This document shows, piece after piece, positions 1 through 8,900 of a stretch of DNA of 64,000 nt. Every line of letters begins with the position of its first letter. The first letter of the stretch is position 1. Origin of the DNA: Enterococcus sp. HY326 (GTDB taxonomy: Bacteria; Bacillota; Bacilli; Lactobacillales; Enterococcaceae); assembly GCF_026157065.1 (NCBI RefSeq), contig NZ_JANLGQ010000007.1:62001-126000 (forward strand). Reading direction: 5' to 3'. Made by a program: the position numbers and the translations under genes. The notes below the pieces were generated by a model. The model worked only from the letters and a program-made list of their open reading frames with translations, was not told where the DNA came from and searched no databases.

Positions 1-1
1 A

Positions 2-904
2 GAAGTTGAAAAATTAGTTGCCCAATATGTAAAAACTGATTTATATAAAGAAGAATATAGTTCTGTCTTTACCTCTAATCAGCATTGGAATGAAATCGAA
101 GTCACTCCTTCAACTACCTATGAATGGGATGAGCACTCGACTTATATTGCCAACCCGCCATATTTTGATAATTTTGAAGAACAGGTTCATCCTATTACAC
201 AATTAAAAAATCAGCGTGTTTTAGCAAAATTAGGGGATTCGATTACCACCGACCATCTGTCACCAGTTGGAGCTATTCCAATAAACTCACCTGCTGGTAA
301 ATACTTAACGAAGCATGGCGTAGATCCACGGGCTTTCAATTCTTACGGTAGCCGCCGAGGCAATCATGAAGTGATGGTCAGAGGAACCTTAAATAATATT
401 CGTCTACGAAATCAACTGGCCGATGGCAAAGAAGGCGGCTTTACCAACTATCTGCCAACAAATGAAATTATGCCGATTTACGATGCCAGCGAAAAATATT
501 TAAAGGATCAAACTGGCTTATTAATCCTTGCAGGAGAGGACTATGGCATGGGCTCATCTAGAGACTGGGCAGCCAAAGGCGTTCGTCTTTTAGGTGTCAA
601 TTCCGTGATTGCCAAGAGTTTCGAACGAATTCACCGTTCAAATCTCTTAATGATGGGCGTTTTACCACTACAGTTTTTAACAGGTGAAGATGCCGATAGC
701 TTAGGATTAACTGGCGAAGAATCCTTTGACTTTTCAATTGATGATACTATTCAACCAAATGCTCTTATCACAGTTCGAGCAACAGATGACTCAGGCAACA
801 TCAAAGAATTTGAAGTTACTGCTCGCTTTGAATCAGATACCGAAATCGATTATTATCGAAATAATGGCATTTTGCCGATGGTCTTGCGGGGGAAGGTCCA
901 ATAG
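2..904 (+). CDS. acnA: Aconitate hydratase, C-terminal part (5' end outside window)
   Basis: Interconverts citrate and isocitrate in the cytosol with a 4Fe-4S cluster. The open frame enters from the left edge and covers about 300 residues of a protein that is normally near 900. It shows the aconitase signature LGDSITTDHLSPVGAI at about residue 76, the SYGSRRGNHEVMVRGT block, and the swivel-domain block GEDYGMGSSRDWAAKG. The start and the cluster-binding cysteines lie outside the window. It ends just before a strong bidirectional terminator. In organisms without a full TCA cycle this enzyme normally serves the glutamate-forming branch; citrate synthase and isocitrate dehydrogenase would be expected upstream but cannot be seen. 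Confidence 0.96.
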   Translation, partial: EVEKLVAQYVKTDLYKEEYSSVFTSNQHWNEIEVTPSTTYEWDEHSTYIANPPYFDNFEEQVHPITQLKNQRVLAKLGDSITTDHLSPVGAIPINSPAGKYLTKHGVDPRAFNSYGSRRGNHEVMVRGTLNNIRLRNQLADGKEGGFTNYLPTNEIMPIYDASEKYLKDQTGLLILAGEDYGMGSSRDWAAKGVRLLGVNSVIAKSFERIHRSNLLMMGVLPLQFLTGEDADSLGLTGEESFDFSIDDTIQPNALITVRATDDSGNIKEFEVTARFESDTEIDYYRNNGILPMVLRGKVQ

Positions 905-930
905 CCCTTCCTTTCTAACATCAACTTCAA

Positions 931-998
931 AAAACAACCCCATTAACGTTCAGGAAATCTTTCGGAAGATTCCTAAATGTTAATGGGGTTGTTTTTTG
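931..998. terminator. Bidirectional intrinsic terminator
   Basis: A long near-perfect hairpin: AAAACAACCCCATTAACG pairs with the complementary run at 978-996, and an inner stem is capped by a TTCG loop. T-runs lie on both strands, so it can end both acnA (+) and the left surface-protein operon (-). Confidence 0.9.
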
Positions 999-1118
999 TT
1001 TATAGCTCTTCAGAATTACCAAACTGCTGCAAACGTAGTATATATGGATGACTAAAGATGCTTTGTAAGAAATAAGTAGTTAGATGGTGATTTATATATA
1101 ATAGTAGCAGATTGCTTT

Positions 1119-1895
1119 TTAAAACAATTCTAGCGTTTCCAAAGGAAGTAATCTTGCTGTGACTTTGCCAATGATTTGTTCAGTATTGATTAAGCCATAA
1201 TAACGACTATCTGTAGCGTATGGACGATTATCACCAAGGAGCAAATATTGATCCATCGGCACTGCTTGTTGGGAAATAATTTCCATGAGCGAAAAGTCCT
1301 CAGTAAATTGATGACCATTGCTCTGACTTTCATTTATTTCAGACACAATAAATTTTTCATCTATTGCCTGATCATTTACATATAGAGTGTCTTCACGGTA
1401 GGTTATCTTTTCACCGGGCAAGCCGATTACTCGTCTAACTTGAATGGCCTCCCCTCTTTTAAATGCCACAATATCAAAACGTTTTATATCAAAATTTTTT
1501 TGAAGTAAAACCAATTCGTCATTGCGCAAAGTAGGTGACATTCCATACCCTTGAACCTCTTTTAGGGATACGAAAGCTGAAGCAATCAGTGATGCTAGCA
1601 CAGCTGCTAACAATATGGCACCAAAAATCTCTTTCAGCAATCTTTTCCTTCTTCTCTTTTTATATTTAAATCGGCTTTTTTTTGACAAAATTGCTTTTTT
1701 CTTTTTTATTGCTAGTGAATTGTTCTTCTTAAGTTGTTTTCCCCTTTTTTTTAATGTAGGATTATCACTTATTCTAGTATTTTTCTTTTTTGCTACTTTT
1801 TTTTCACTACTTTGCTTTGTCGAGGCTGAGTTTAAAACTGGCTTTTGTTTATTTCTTTTAATATGTCTTTTCTGTCGATTAGTTGTTTTTCTCAT
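1119..1895 (-). CDS. Signal peptidase I-like protein lacking both catalytic residues (left cassette)
   Basis: Last gene of the left cassette, 258 aa. Residues 1-86 are a very Lys/Arg-rich cytoplasmic tail, followed by one membrane segment (about 91-110) and a type I signal peptidase fold. The family blocks are clear: GYGMSPTL, VRRVIGLPGE and LLGDNRPYATDSR. In active enzymes such as B. subtilis SipS the first block carries the catalytic Ser (GDSMYPTL) and the second the catalytic Lys (VKRIIGLPGD). Here Gly118 and Arg154 occupy those places. It is therefore probably not a peptidase; the pilus assembly factor SipA of streptococci is a known non-catalytic homologue. The ATG at 1895 is preferred because AAAGGTG lies 6 nt upstream. 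A Ser two residues after Gly118 is a caveat. Confidence 0.85.
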   Translation of the reverse strand: MRKTTNRQKRHIKRNKQKPVLNSASTKQSSEKKVAKKKNTRISDNPTLKKRGKQLKKNNSLAIKKKKAILSKKSRFKYKKRRRKRLLKEIFGAILLAAVLASLIASAFVSLKEVQGYGMSPTLRNDELVLLQKNFDIKRFDIVAFKRGEAIQVRRVIGLPGEKITYREDTLYVNDQAIDEKFIVSEINESQSNGHQFTEDFSLMEIISQQAVPMDQYLLLGDNRPYATDSRYYGLINTEQIIGKVTARLLPLETLELF

Positions 1896-1906
1896 GGAAA
1901 ACACCT

Positions 1907-2572
1907 TTATTCCTCAAGAAGAGCAGCTTCATCAACATTGTAAAAATCAAAAACTTGTTTTTCATAACTTTTTACTTTTTCAATGTCCTGTAAATATTCA
2001 TCCGATAGTTCTGTGTTGCCATAAAATAGGGTATAGTTGGCACTGCCATTCACGCCTAGCTCCTTAATCGCATTATAATAGCGATTTAAAGCTATCTGCC
2101 CCTCAGTAGTATTCAATTCACTCGCCTTCAAAGTACCATAGCTAGCCATCGAAGTGGACAAATAACGAATATTTTTTTGTAGTTTATCCTGCTCGTCCTG
2201 TTGGTCTTTAGCCAGTTGAATTTGATCTTCAAAATCTCGAATTAAATAATAGGATTTTACAATGGAGTCGGCATCATCCACTGACAAATTCATGGCTTGA
2301 TAATAATTTACATAACCAGCTCCGCCACCAGCTATAAGAGTCAATATAAGAAGTATTGCAACACTCCTTATGTTGCGCTTTTTTCTTTTTTCCAATTGCA
2401 TTTTTTGAATAGCAAATCTTTTTCGTTTCTTTTTATTCCGTACTTTTTTCTTCGGCAATCTTTTAATCTTTTTCTTTGTCTGAAAATAACGAATAAAGAA
2501 GAAGATAGCAAAAATCAGAAAGAGAATAGCACTTGCCAGACAGCCAATAAAGACCCATTCTAAAACTGTCAT
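1907..2572 (-). CDS. Two-TM membrane protein of unknown family (left cassette)
   Basis: Family not recognised; 221 aa. A first membrane segment (about residues 5-28) is followed by a very basic loop (residues 32-68, rich in KKK/RKR), a second segment (69-88) and an external domain of about 130 residues that is partly helical and acidic. By charge the loop is cytoplasmic and both ends are outside. The paralogue in the right cassette (16601-17266) has the same length, layout and motifs (YYQA after TM2, ASYGT, and a K-x-x-x-KVF/QKVF-Y-x-DE ending). It sits between the WxL-interacting protein and the dead signal peptidase with gaps of about 12-18 nt, so it is co-transcribed and probably part of the same envelope complex. 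Confidence 0.8.
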   Translation of the reverse strand: MTVLEWVFIGCLASAILFLIFAIFFFIRYFQTKKKIKRLPKKKVRNKKKRKRFAIQKMQLEKRKKRNIRSVAILLILTLIAGGGAGYVNYYQAMNLSVDDADSIVKSYYLIRDFEDQIQLAKDQQDEQDKLQKNIRYLSTSMASYGTLKASELNTTEGQIALNRYYNAIKELGVNGSANYTLFYGNTELSDEYLQDIEKVKSYEKQVFDFYNVDEAALLEE

Positions 2573-2590
2573 CTACTCCCACCTTTTCCT

Positions 2591-3694
2591 TTAAGCATTA
2601 TGCTGTTTTTTCAGTTTTCTTCTTTTCAATCGTTCAGCCTTTTCCCGCTTCTTCTTATTTTTTTTGATTACTTGAATGACCACAATCAAAAAAACTACAA
2701 CTGCAATAAAGCCAGCGACAATTAGAGCAATTAATTTCCAGTCAATTCCTTTTTCCTGTACTAAACCAATGTCCCGTTCGTTAAACTCATCTGCTTGTTC
2801 TTGGGTAATCTCAAAATCCTCTGACCACTCCCAGCGTTGATCTCCCGCCGTCACTAAAATAGTTGCTGTATAATTTCCTGCCACCATCTGTTCACCATTC
2901 ATACTAATCGGAAAATCTATTTGAGTATTTGGTGCCATCCGCATTTGAGTTTTTTTCGTTTCATAAAGGACAGTACTTTCCCCTTGGTTAGTAATTTGCA
3001 CCTCTGTCGACATATCATTCAAAATAGTCGCCTGTGTGTTGGAATAATTAATAAAAATCGTATTCCGATAATTTGCCGTTCCTGGATAGACTTGATTGAA
3101 TTGTAAATCAGCTGCCACGGCAGTATCTGTTTCTTGAAGAATCATGGCGATTGCATAGGCAAACTTATTTTTAACAACTGAACCGCTGACTTCTTCCGCT
3201 TCTTCATCACTATCTTGTTTTTGCAGGCGAATACCGCCTAAGATGATGCCATCGTAAGTAGTCTCAGGCATTTGAATGTTGAGCTCTAAATCGCGGGACT
3301 CCCCAGCTGGAATCTCGACTGTATTGGGACCAGTCACGATATCGGCGAAATCAAATTTCAAAGAAGCATCATTTTCAATAGTCGTTTCACCGTACTCTAG
3401 CACACCATTTTGATTTGTTTTGGCACCATTTATGCCTATCTCAACTACAATGTCTTCTTCACTCGGATTGATTAATGAAATAGACACAGTTTGCTGCTGA
3501 CTAGGACTCATCTGCAAATTAAAATAGCCTGCATCTCCCATCTGATTTTCAGGGAAATTGACATTGTAAGTAAAGCACGCTGCTCCTCCTGCACTATTAT
3601 CTGAGGTGCTCGCCTCTGCTGAAGTTGCAGTACCTATAACAACACTCAAAATTAACAAAACTAAAGATACTATGTAATTTTTTTTTACTTTCAC
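2591..3694 (-). CDS. WxL-interacting protein, DUF916/DUF3324 (left cassette)
   Basis: Membrane-anchored partner of WxL proteins, 367 aa. It has a signal peptide (about 1-29), a DUF916 domain (about 40-160, beginning with the typical F-x-Y-x-V-x-FPENQ block), a DUF3324 domain (about 165-310), a C-terminal membrane segment (about 322-344) and a basic cytoplasmic tail. In this family one domain is reported to bind peptidoglycan and the other the WxL domain. The start is GTG with a weak GGAG upstream; no better ATG exists. A hairpin terminator (3845-3876) separates it from the WxL gene upstream, so it is probably made in lower amounts than the WxL proteins. Confidence 0.93.
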   Translation of the reverse strand: MKVKKNYIVSLVLLILSVVIGTATSAEASTSDNSAGGAACFTYNVNFPENQMGDAGYFNLQMSPSQQQTVSISLINPSEEDIVVEIGINGAKTNQNGVLEYGETTIENDASLKFDFADIVTGPNTVEIPAGESRDLELNIQMPETTYDGIILGGIRLQKQDSDEEAEEVSGSVVKNKFAYAIAMILQETDTAVAADLQFNQVYPGTANYRNTIFINYSNTQATILNDMSTEVQITNQGESTVLYETKKTQMRMAPNTQIDFPISMNGEQMVAGNYTATILVTAGDQRWEWSEDFEITQEQADEFNERDIGLVQEKGIDWKLIALIVAGFIAVVVFLIVVIQVIKKNKKKREKAERLKRRKLKKQHNA

Positions 3695-3841
3695 GCTTAT
3701 TCACTCCATCCAACTATATAAATTGTGTAGTAATATTTACTTCTTTCTCTTTGGAACAAACTGTATGTTCCGTTGAAGAGTTTTCACTTGGTCTATATAG
3801 ATTGTTGTAATATGTATAAATCATTGTAGATACCATCTGAA

Positions 3842-3886
3842 AATAAGAGCTGATGGGGATACCCACATCAGCTCTAGATCTTTTTT
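3842..3886. terminator. Intra-operon hairpin after the second small WxL gene
   Basis: AGAGCTGATG pairs with CATCAGCTCT around a short loop. A T-run follows on the + strand and a weaker one on the - strand. On the - strand it would partly end transcription between the WxL genes and the WxLIP gene. The right cassette has a hairpin at the same place (18413-18444). Confidence 0.65.
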
Positions 3887-3899
3887 AGTTCATTGATAA

Positions 3900-4715
3900 T
3901 TAAGGTTGAACAGCAATTGTCCAAGTTACTTCTGCTGCATAGTCACCAGTAGTCATTAACCCAACAGTATTTCTAGGTACAAATAATGAAACTGAGGTAT
4001 CTGCACTATCAGTAACCCCTTTGTTAGCTCCTAGGTGATCATCCGCAACCCAATCAGCACTTTGTCCATATTCTACAAAGTACTCACCTTTACCTGTTAA
4101 GGCATCTGCTGCAACTGTTCCTGTATCAACAACAGTCGCAGAATCACCACTTTCATCTAAAGTAAAGCTAGAAAGCATGCCAGCTTCTGGCCAGATTCCT
4201 ACATCGTAAGAAGAGTTCATAATTCCGTTATTGTAACTGATTGTTGCACCTTGTAGCGTTTCAGTTCCACCAACTTTAGTAAATTGTGTAGTCAGAGCTG
4301 CCGTTAAAGTATAACCCCGTTGATCATTACGAATATCTGTCCATTGTACATAAGCACCACGGCTGATTGGACCATTAGCATCAGTTGATGTATTTGCTCT
4401 TGCATAAGTAGTTACTGCATCTGTACCAGTTGTGATTCCATCAAAATAGAGATTAGAAACTGCTTGAATAATTAAAGTTCCAGTTTCTGTAGGTGTTGTT
4501 ACTTCTCCTGGATCCGGTGTAATAGGTGTTGTTGGATTTTCCGGGTCTTTAGTATCACCGCCACCGCCGGCTTCCCCTTGAGTTACTTCAACTGAACCTG
4601 ATGATACAACAGAGTTTCCAACAACTCCTGTTGATGCTGCCGCTGTTGTAGCACCCACTAAACTTAATCCCAAAGCAGCAATTAAGGTTGTTGCACATAA
4701 ACTTCTTTTTTTCAT
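3900..4715 (-). CDS. Small WxL-domain surface protein (left cassette, second)
   Basis: Secreted cell-wall protein, 271 aa, with a signal peptide ending near AAAAS, a Pro/Thr-rich linker (about 55-80, DPENPTTPITPDPG) and a C-terminal WxL domain. The distal motif is YAAEVTWTI. The proximal W-x-L is replaced by GYTL, so the first Trp is missing. WxL domains bind peptidoglycan non-covalently and associate with WxLIP proteins. It lies 25 nt after the other small WxL gene and has a good RBS (GGAGG). Confidence 0.9.
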   Translation of the reverse strand: MKKRSLCATTLIAALGLSLVGATTAAASTGVVGNSVVSSGSVEVTQGEAGGGGDTKDPENPTTPITPDPGEVTTPTETGTLIIQAVSNLYFDGITTGTDAVTTYARANTSTDANGPISRGAYVQWTDIRNDQRGYTLTAALTTQFTKVGGTETLQGATISYNNGIMNSSYDVGIWPEAGMLSSFTLDESGDSATVVDTGTVAADALTGKGEYFVEYGQSADWVADDHLGANKGVTDSADTSVSLFVPRNTVGLMTTGDYAAEVTWTIAVQP

Positions 4716-4740
4716 TTTTATTTCCTCCTAGTTTTTTTAA

Positions 4741-5547
4741 TTATGGTAACTCAGCTAAAAGCCAAGTTAACTCCGTTTCGTATTGCACCGGATAAATTTT
4801 TGTAGCATCCGGTATCGTTAATGAAATAGCACTATTTTGATAAGCTTGCTTTTGATAAAGCTCATCTATAATGGGAGCGCCAGTTTCATCAACTAATGGT
4901 GTTAAGGTGTTCCCCTGATCATTTTGGTTGCTTCCAGATGCCCCAAACTCAATGGTCCATGTCCCATAGCCATTGCCGGAAGCAGCTCTAGCAACCTCAT
5001 AAGAGTTATTAATATTACTAATATTGATGGTATCCCTTGTAACAGTTGGCATTTTACTGGTATTTATTGCGTTCGCCCAACCTTTGTCAAAGGAAAGAAC
5101 AGCCCCTGTTAATTCTTGCTCTGAGCTTTCTTGTACAACATCATTTCTAAATTGATAGTTTTGTTTGACTTGTAAGGTCCATCCATCTGCGTTTTCTCGT
5201 TCGTCAGTAATCTGAATGTAGCTACCTCTTGCTGGAGTATCACTATGAAAAAGCTGTCCCCGTACATAAAATATCCGATTACTATCGGTAATTTTTGCAT
5301 CTCCAAAGTCTAGCGAAGAAACAAAGTCAAAGCGCAAAGCGCCTGTTGTAGAGTTATCTTCACCTGGATCGACTTCTTCACCGGGTGTTTCTGGATCAAC
5401 TGGATCAGTTGTTCCTCTACCGGTCACTGTTACAGATCCGCCTTGATCAAGGCTAGATGCAGAAACTTCACCTTGATTTACGACTAGTGTTAAACTGGCT
5501 GCTGTCAATATAAGTAGAAATGAGGAAAGAAATCGTTTAGCTTTCAT
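4741..5547 (-). CDS. Small WxL-domain surface protein (left cassette, first)
   Basis: About 268 aa, with a signal peptide, a short acidic/Pro linker (TDPVDPETPGEEVDPGEDN) and a full WxL domain carrying both canonical motifs: GWTLQV and YETELTWLLAELP at the very C-terminus. The start is taken at the ATG at 5547, preceded by AAGAAGGAGGAAAATC; this overlaps the end of the LPXTG gene by about 11 nt, which suggests translational coupling. Its right-cassette counterpart is 19307-20059 (YQTELTWILSELP). Confidence 0.92.
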   Translation of the reverse strand: MKAKRFLSSFLLILTAASLTLVVNQGEVSASSLDQGGSVTVTGRGTTDPVDPETPGEEVDPGEDNSTTGALRFDFVSSLDFGDAKITDSNRIFYVRGQLFHSDTPARGSYIQITDERENADGWTLQVKQNYQFRNDVVQESSEQELTGAVLSFDKGWANAINTSKMPTVTRDTINISNINNSYEVARAASGNGYGTWTIEFGASGSNQNDQGNTLTPLVDETGAPIIDELYQKQAYQNSAISLTIPDATKIYPVQYETELTWLLAELP

Positions 5548-5920
5548 GATTTTCCTCCTTCTTTCTTTTTCTATAGAAAAGTATCGCAACAATCAGTAAC
5601 AGAACTCCGCCAGCAACTGCACTAACATTTCTCACAATTTCTCCAGTTTGCGGTAATTTCCCTCCTGTACTTGGAAGTGAACTGGAAGTAGTTGATTCCT
5701 CAGTACTACTTGATGAGCTACTTTCACTATCACTGGAAGATGAAGAGGCTTGTGAAGAGTCACTACTTTCTGACTCCTCATAAAAAGTAATTTTCCCTTT
5801 GGTAGAAACCTCACCACCATTTACTGTTCCGCCTTGTGCTATGCCGCTAGTCGGAAAAACAATGAACGTTACCAAAAGCAGAACAGAGAAAACGATGATT
5901 GATTTAATTTTTTTTCTCAT
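5537..5920 (-). CDS. Small LPXTG-anchored Ser-rich surface protein (left cassette)
   Basis: About 127 aa. It has a signal peptide, a mature start with KGKITFYE, a stretch of some 45 residues that is almost only Ser/Glu/Thr, and a C-terminal sorting signal: LPQTG, a hydrophobic segment (about 100-117) and a basic tail RKRKK. An LPSTG precedes the LPQTG. Sortase A should attach it covalently to peptidoglycan. The KGxITF start is also found at the start of the WxL proteins here, so it may be the part that contacts the WxL complex. ATG at 5920 is chosen because GGAGGAAGAA precedes it. Confidence 0.9.
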   Translation of the reverse strand: MRKKIKSIIVFSVLLLVTFIVFPTSGIAQGGTVNGGEVSTKGKITFYEESESSDSSQASSSSSDSESSSSSSTEESTTSSSLPSTGGKLPQTGEIVRNVSAVAGGVLLLIVAILFYRKRKKEENHES

Positions 5921-5939
5921 TTCTTCCTCCATTCTGTTT

Positions 5940-8900
5940 TTACGGTGGAGATACTTCTAATGTCCATAGGATAGTACCTTGATAGTCTCCTAGTCGGCTG
6001 GCATCGATGGCTTGGATATCTAGTTTTAGCCCATCTCCATCTGCGCTCCAAGCAGAGCTAATATTTTGACTACCACCACTACTCTTTTGATAGACTGTCG
6101 TTGACTCATCTTCTAACAAAGTTAAGTCACTATTCCCATATTGATAATGTAAGGCATTTGCTAAAACATGTGACCCACCCTCTAAAGTCATAGGCTTTTC
6201 AACAGTGGCTTTGATTTCCCAAGCGGTTTGACCACTTGCTCCTCGAGTATCACTAACTTCAAGGTCATCTCCAATAATCTTCGCTTCATTTACACGAATA
6301 TTTTGAGCACGATATTCAATTGGTCCAAAGTTAATTTCTGACGGTGCTCTGACAATTTCAACTGTTCCTAAGACCACACCTCCAGGATTTACTACAGAGT
6401 CGGAAGCCGTTAAAGAATCTCCAGGAATAGTTTTTCCTTCAGCATTTACCGTATTAGTGATCGTTGTATTATAAGCATCACTTTCTACAACTGCAGTAAA
6501 ACTAATCGTTGCTGTTTCTTGTGAAAGCAATGTTCCTGCTGTAAAAGTCAAAGTTCCATTTTCAAAAGAATAGTCTGTTGATTCAAGAGTTGTCCCATTG
6601 ATATTTCCCGTGATTGAGCTTTCATCAAGTGTTAGAAAATCTGGTAACACATCAGTTGCAGTTACATCATTCAGGGTAGACGTCACACCATCACTACGAC
6701 TATTTGACACTACAATTGTATATGTCAGCCTATCTCCAACCGATGTTGTACCATCTGTACTACTTGAAACAACTGTTTTGTCAACAGCGATATCCGGCAT
6801 AATATCCTCTACGACATACTCTGTAACACCGGTAAAGGTTGCATCATGATAACTTATCGTTTGATACGGATTAATATTCCCTGTAGTGTTATTGGTACTT
6901 GGTGGGCTTACAACCGTGCTCGCCTCGCCTGCATTATCATTGAAGAAAATTGAAACTTTTTCTCCAGCAACAAAATAATCACTAACTGTCACTGACCAAG
7001 TTCCATCCGACTGAACTGTGAAGGTCTCAGGAAGGAAAATTGGCTCGTCTGCATCACCGGCTGTAGCACTTTTAACACCGATATAACCAGTTGCCCCAGG
7101 CTCAGCATCACTTCCACTTAATGTTCTAGAAGCATTGGTGACTTGATCGTCAGTTATGGTTGGTGTTGGTATGGTTGGAGGTGTCACATCAACCGCTGTA
7201 ATTGGAGTTTGTACCCAACGTTCATCAATAGCTGGTGTCCCAACGTGCACTTGACCACTATCAGGATCGCCAGTTCCACGCCAAGCCCTTAAAACTTCTA
7301 TTTCGGAGCCCGCTTCTATAAACTCAGTGTTACCATTTACAATATTCTCAATCGTGAACATACCGTTACGGGCTGTTTCACCATAGACAGAAACATTCGC
7401 AGAAGTTACCCCTGTAAGAACATAACTTGTGCTGTCAGGTTTTGTTACTCTGACCTCAACTGTTACTTCATCCGTCCAAGCATCGCGAATACCTTCTACC
7501 CCTTCAGGAATTGAAACGTGTCCATAGATATATTTGTCAGCATCTGTTGAAACTCGCAGCTCATCGACAATTGGGTAGGCATTATTCCCACTTACTCGGG
7601 CATAGTTTTGCATCCGATTTGCCGTTACATTGAAAAAATTATACATTTCTGTTGTGGATGCGAAACTAGTTCCAACTAGTCCTGGGAGCAACTCCATTGC
7701 GAAACTCGCAGCTACAGTATTAAATTGAGCAGAGCTGCTAAACCCCACATCGCCTAAAGTAAAAGCTTGCGCTGGGTCCCCATCTAAGTTGACGGAGTTA
7801 CCAATCCTCCAGACACTCATATCCGAATTGACGGAGCGCATCACTCCCGTACCATTGAATACCCTCGTATGATTGTTATTTCGGAAATCGTAATAAAGCA
7901 TGTTATCAAACTCTAGCGTGCTATTGGTTCCATAATTAAAAGTGTAACCTGACCCGCTAGAAGCAACCTGAAATTCTGTTCCAGATTCAGCTATGATATT
8001 CACTGCATAATCTGAGATAATACCTCCAGAACGATATGAGTCGATGTCAACCATACTGCGGGCATCCACTAGGTTGAAAGCATTTCTCATCGAACGGCTT
8101 GTATCATACTCAATTGCATATTCATTGGAATTACTTTGGACGTAGACCCGTGATTGTCCAGAAACATTCACCACATTATCGCCGCCATACATACGAATAG
8201 CCGCTCCACGATTAGCCGTCGCTGCAGCACCACTAGCGTTGATATCTTCTTTTTCTACTCTAAGAACGGAGTTATTCTTGATATTAAAGGTCATGTGACC
8301 TTCTAATCTGAAGCGGATTGTGCCCCCCAAAGTGTAACCATTGTCAGATTGAACAGAAGCATTAAATGTAGATGCTTCGTCTACATCAAATATCCCGTAG
8401 TCACTCATCATTACTGTAACTGGTGACCAGCGGCCATCCAAGTCCAATAAAGAACCATTTGCCACGGAGTAATGGGCGTTTGGACCCTCTACGCATATGA
8501 GGCCGCCGTAACGGTCGCGATACCTTGTCGTTCCGCTCAATTTAACAGTACTAGGTGCTGAACCATCATCTACTCCCGTGTAAAAATTAAAGTAGGATCC
8601 CTCAACAGCTATCAGAGGCGTAATTTGATTACTTCCTTCCAACGTGGATCCTTGTTCAACTCTGAATTGAGCTCCGTTTGTTCGGTCAGTTCCACTAAAT
8701 GTTGAATAATAAAGCATGTCCACTAAATCCACTTGAAGATGAGCAGCATCAGTCAGAACAAAAGACTTAACTTCAAACATCCGTTGCCAGTCTGTTCCAA
8801 CAGACGTTTGTCCAGAAGCATTATTTGGTGCGGTTCCATAGTCACTAGCAATCAGGTTATTTTGCCCTCTAAAGGTTGCAGTAGCTGTTGGAGCATACAT

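Noticed and set aside
1615-2067. 150-codon + strand frame over the dead signal peptidase and two-TM genes
   Set aside because: Phe/Leu-rich only because the sense strand is Lys-rich; it is a shadow.
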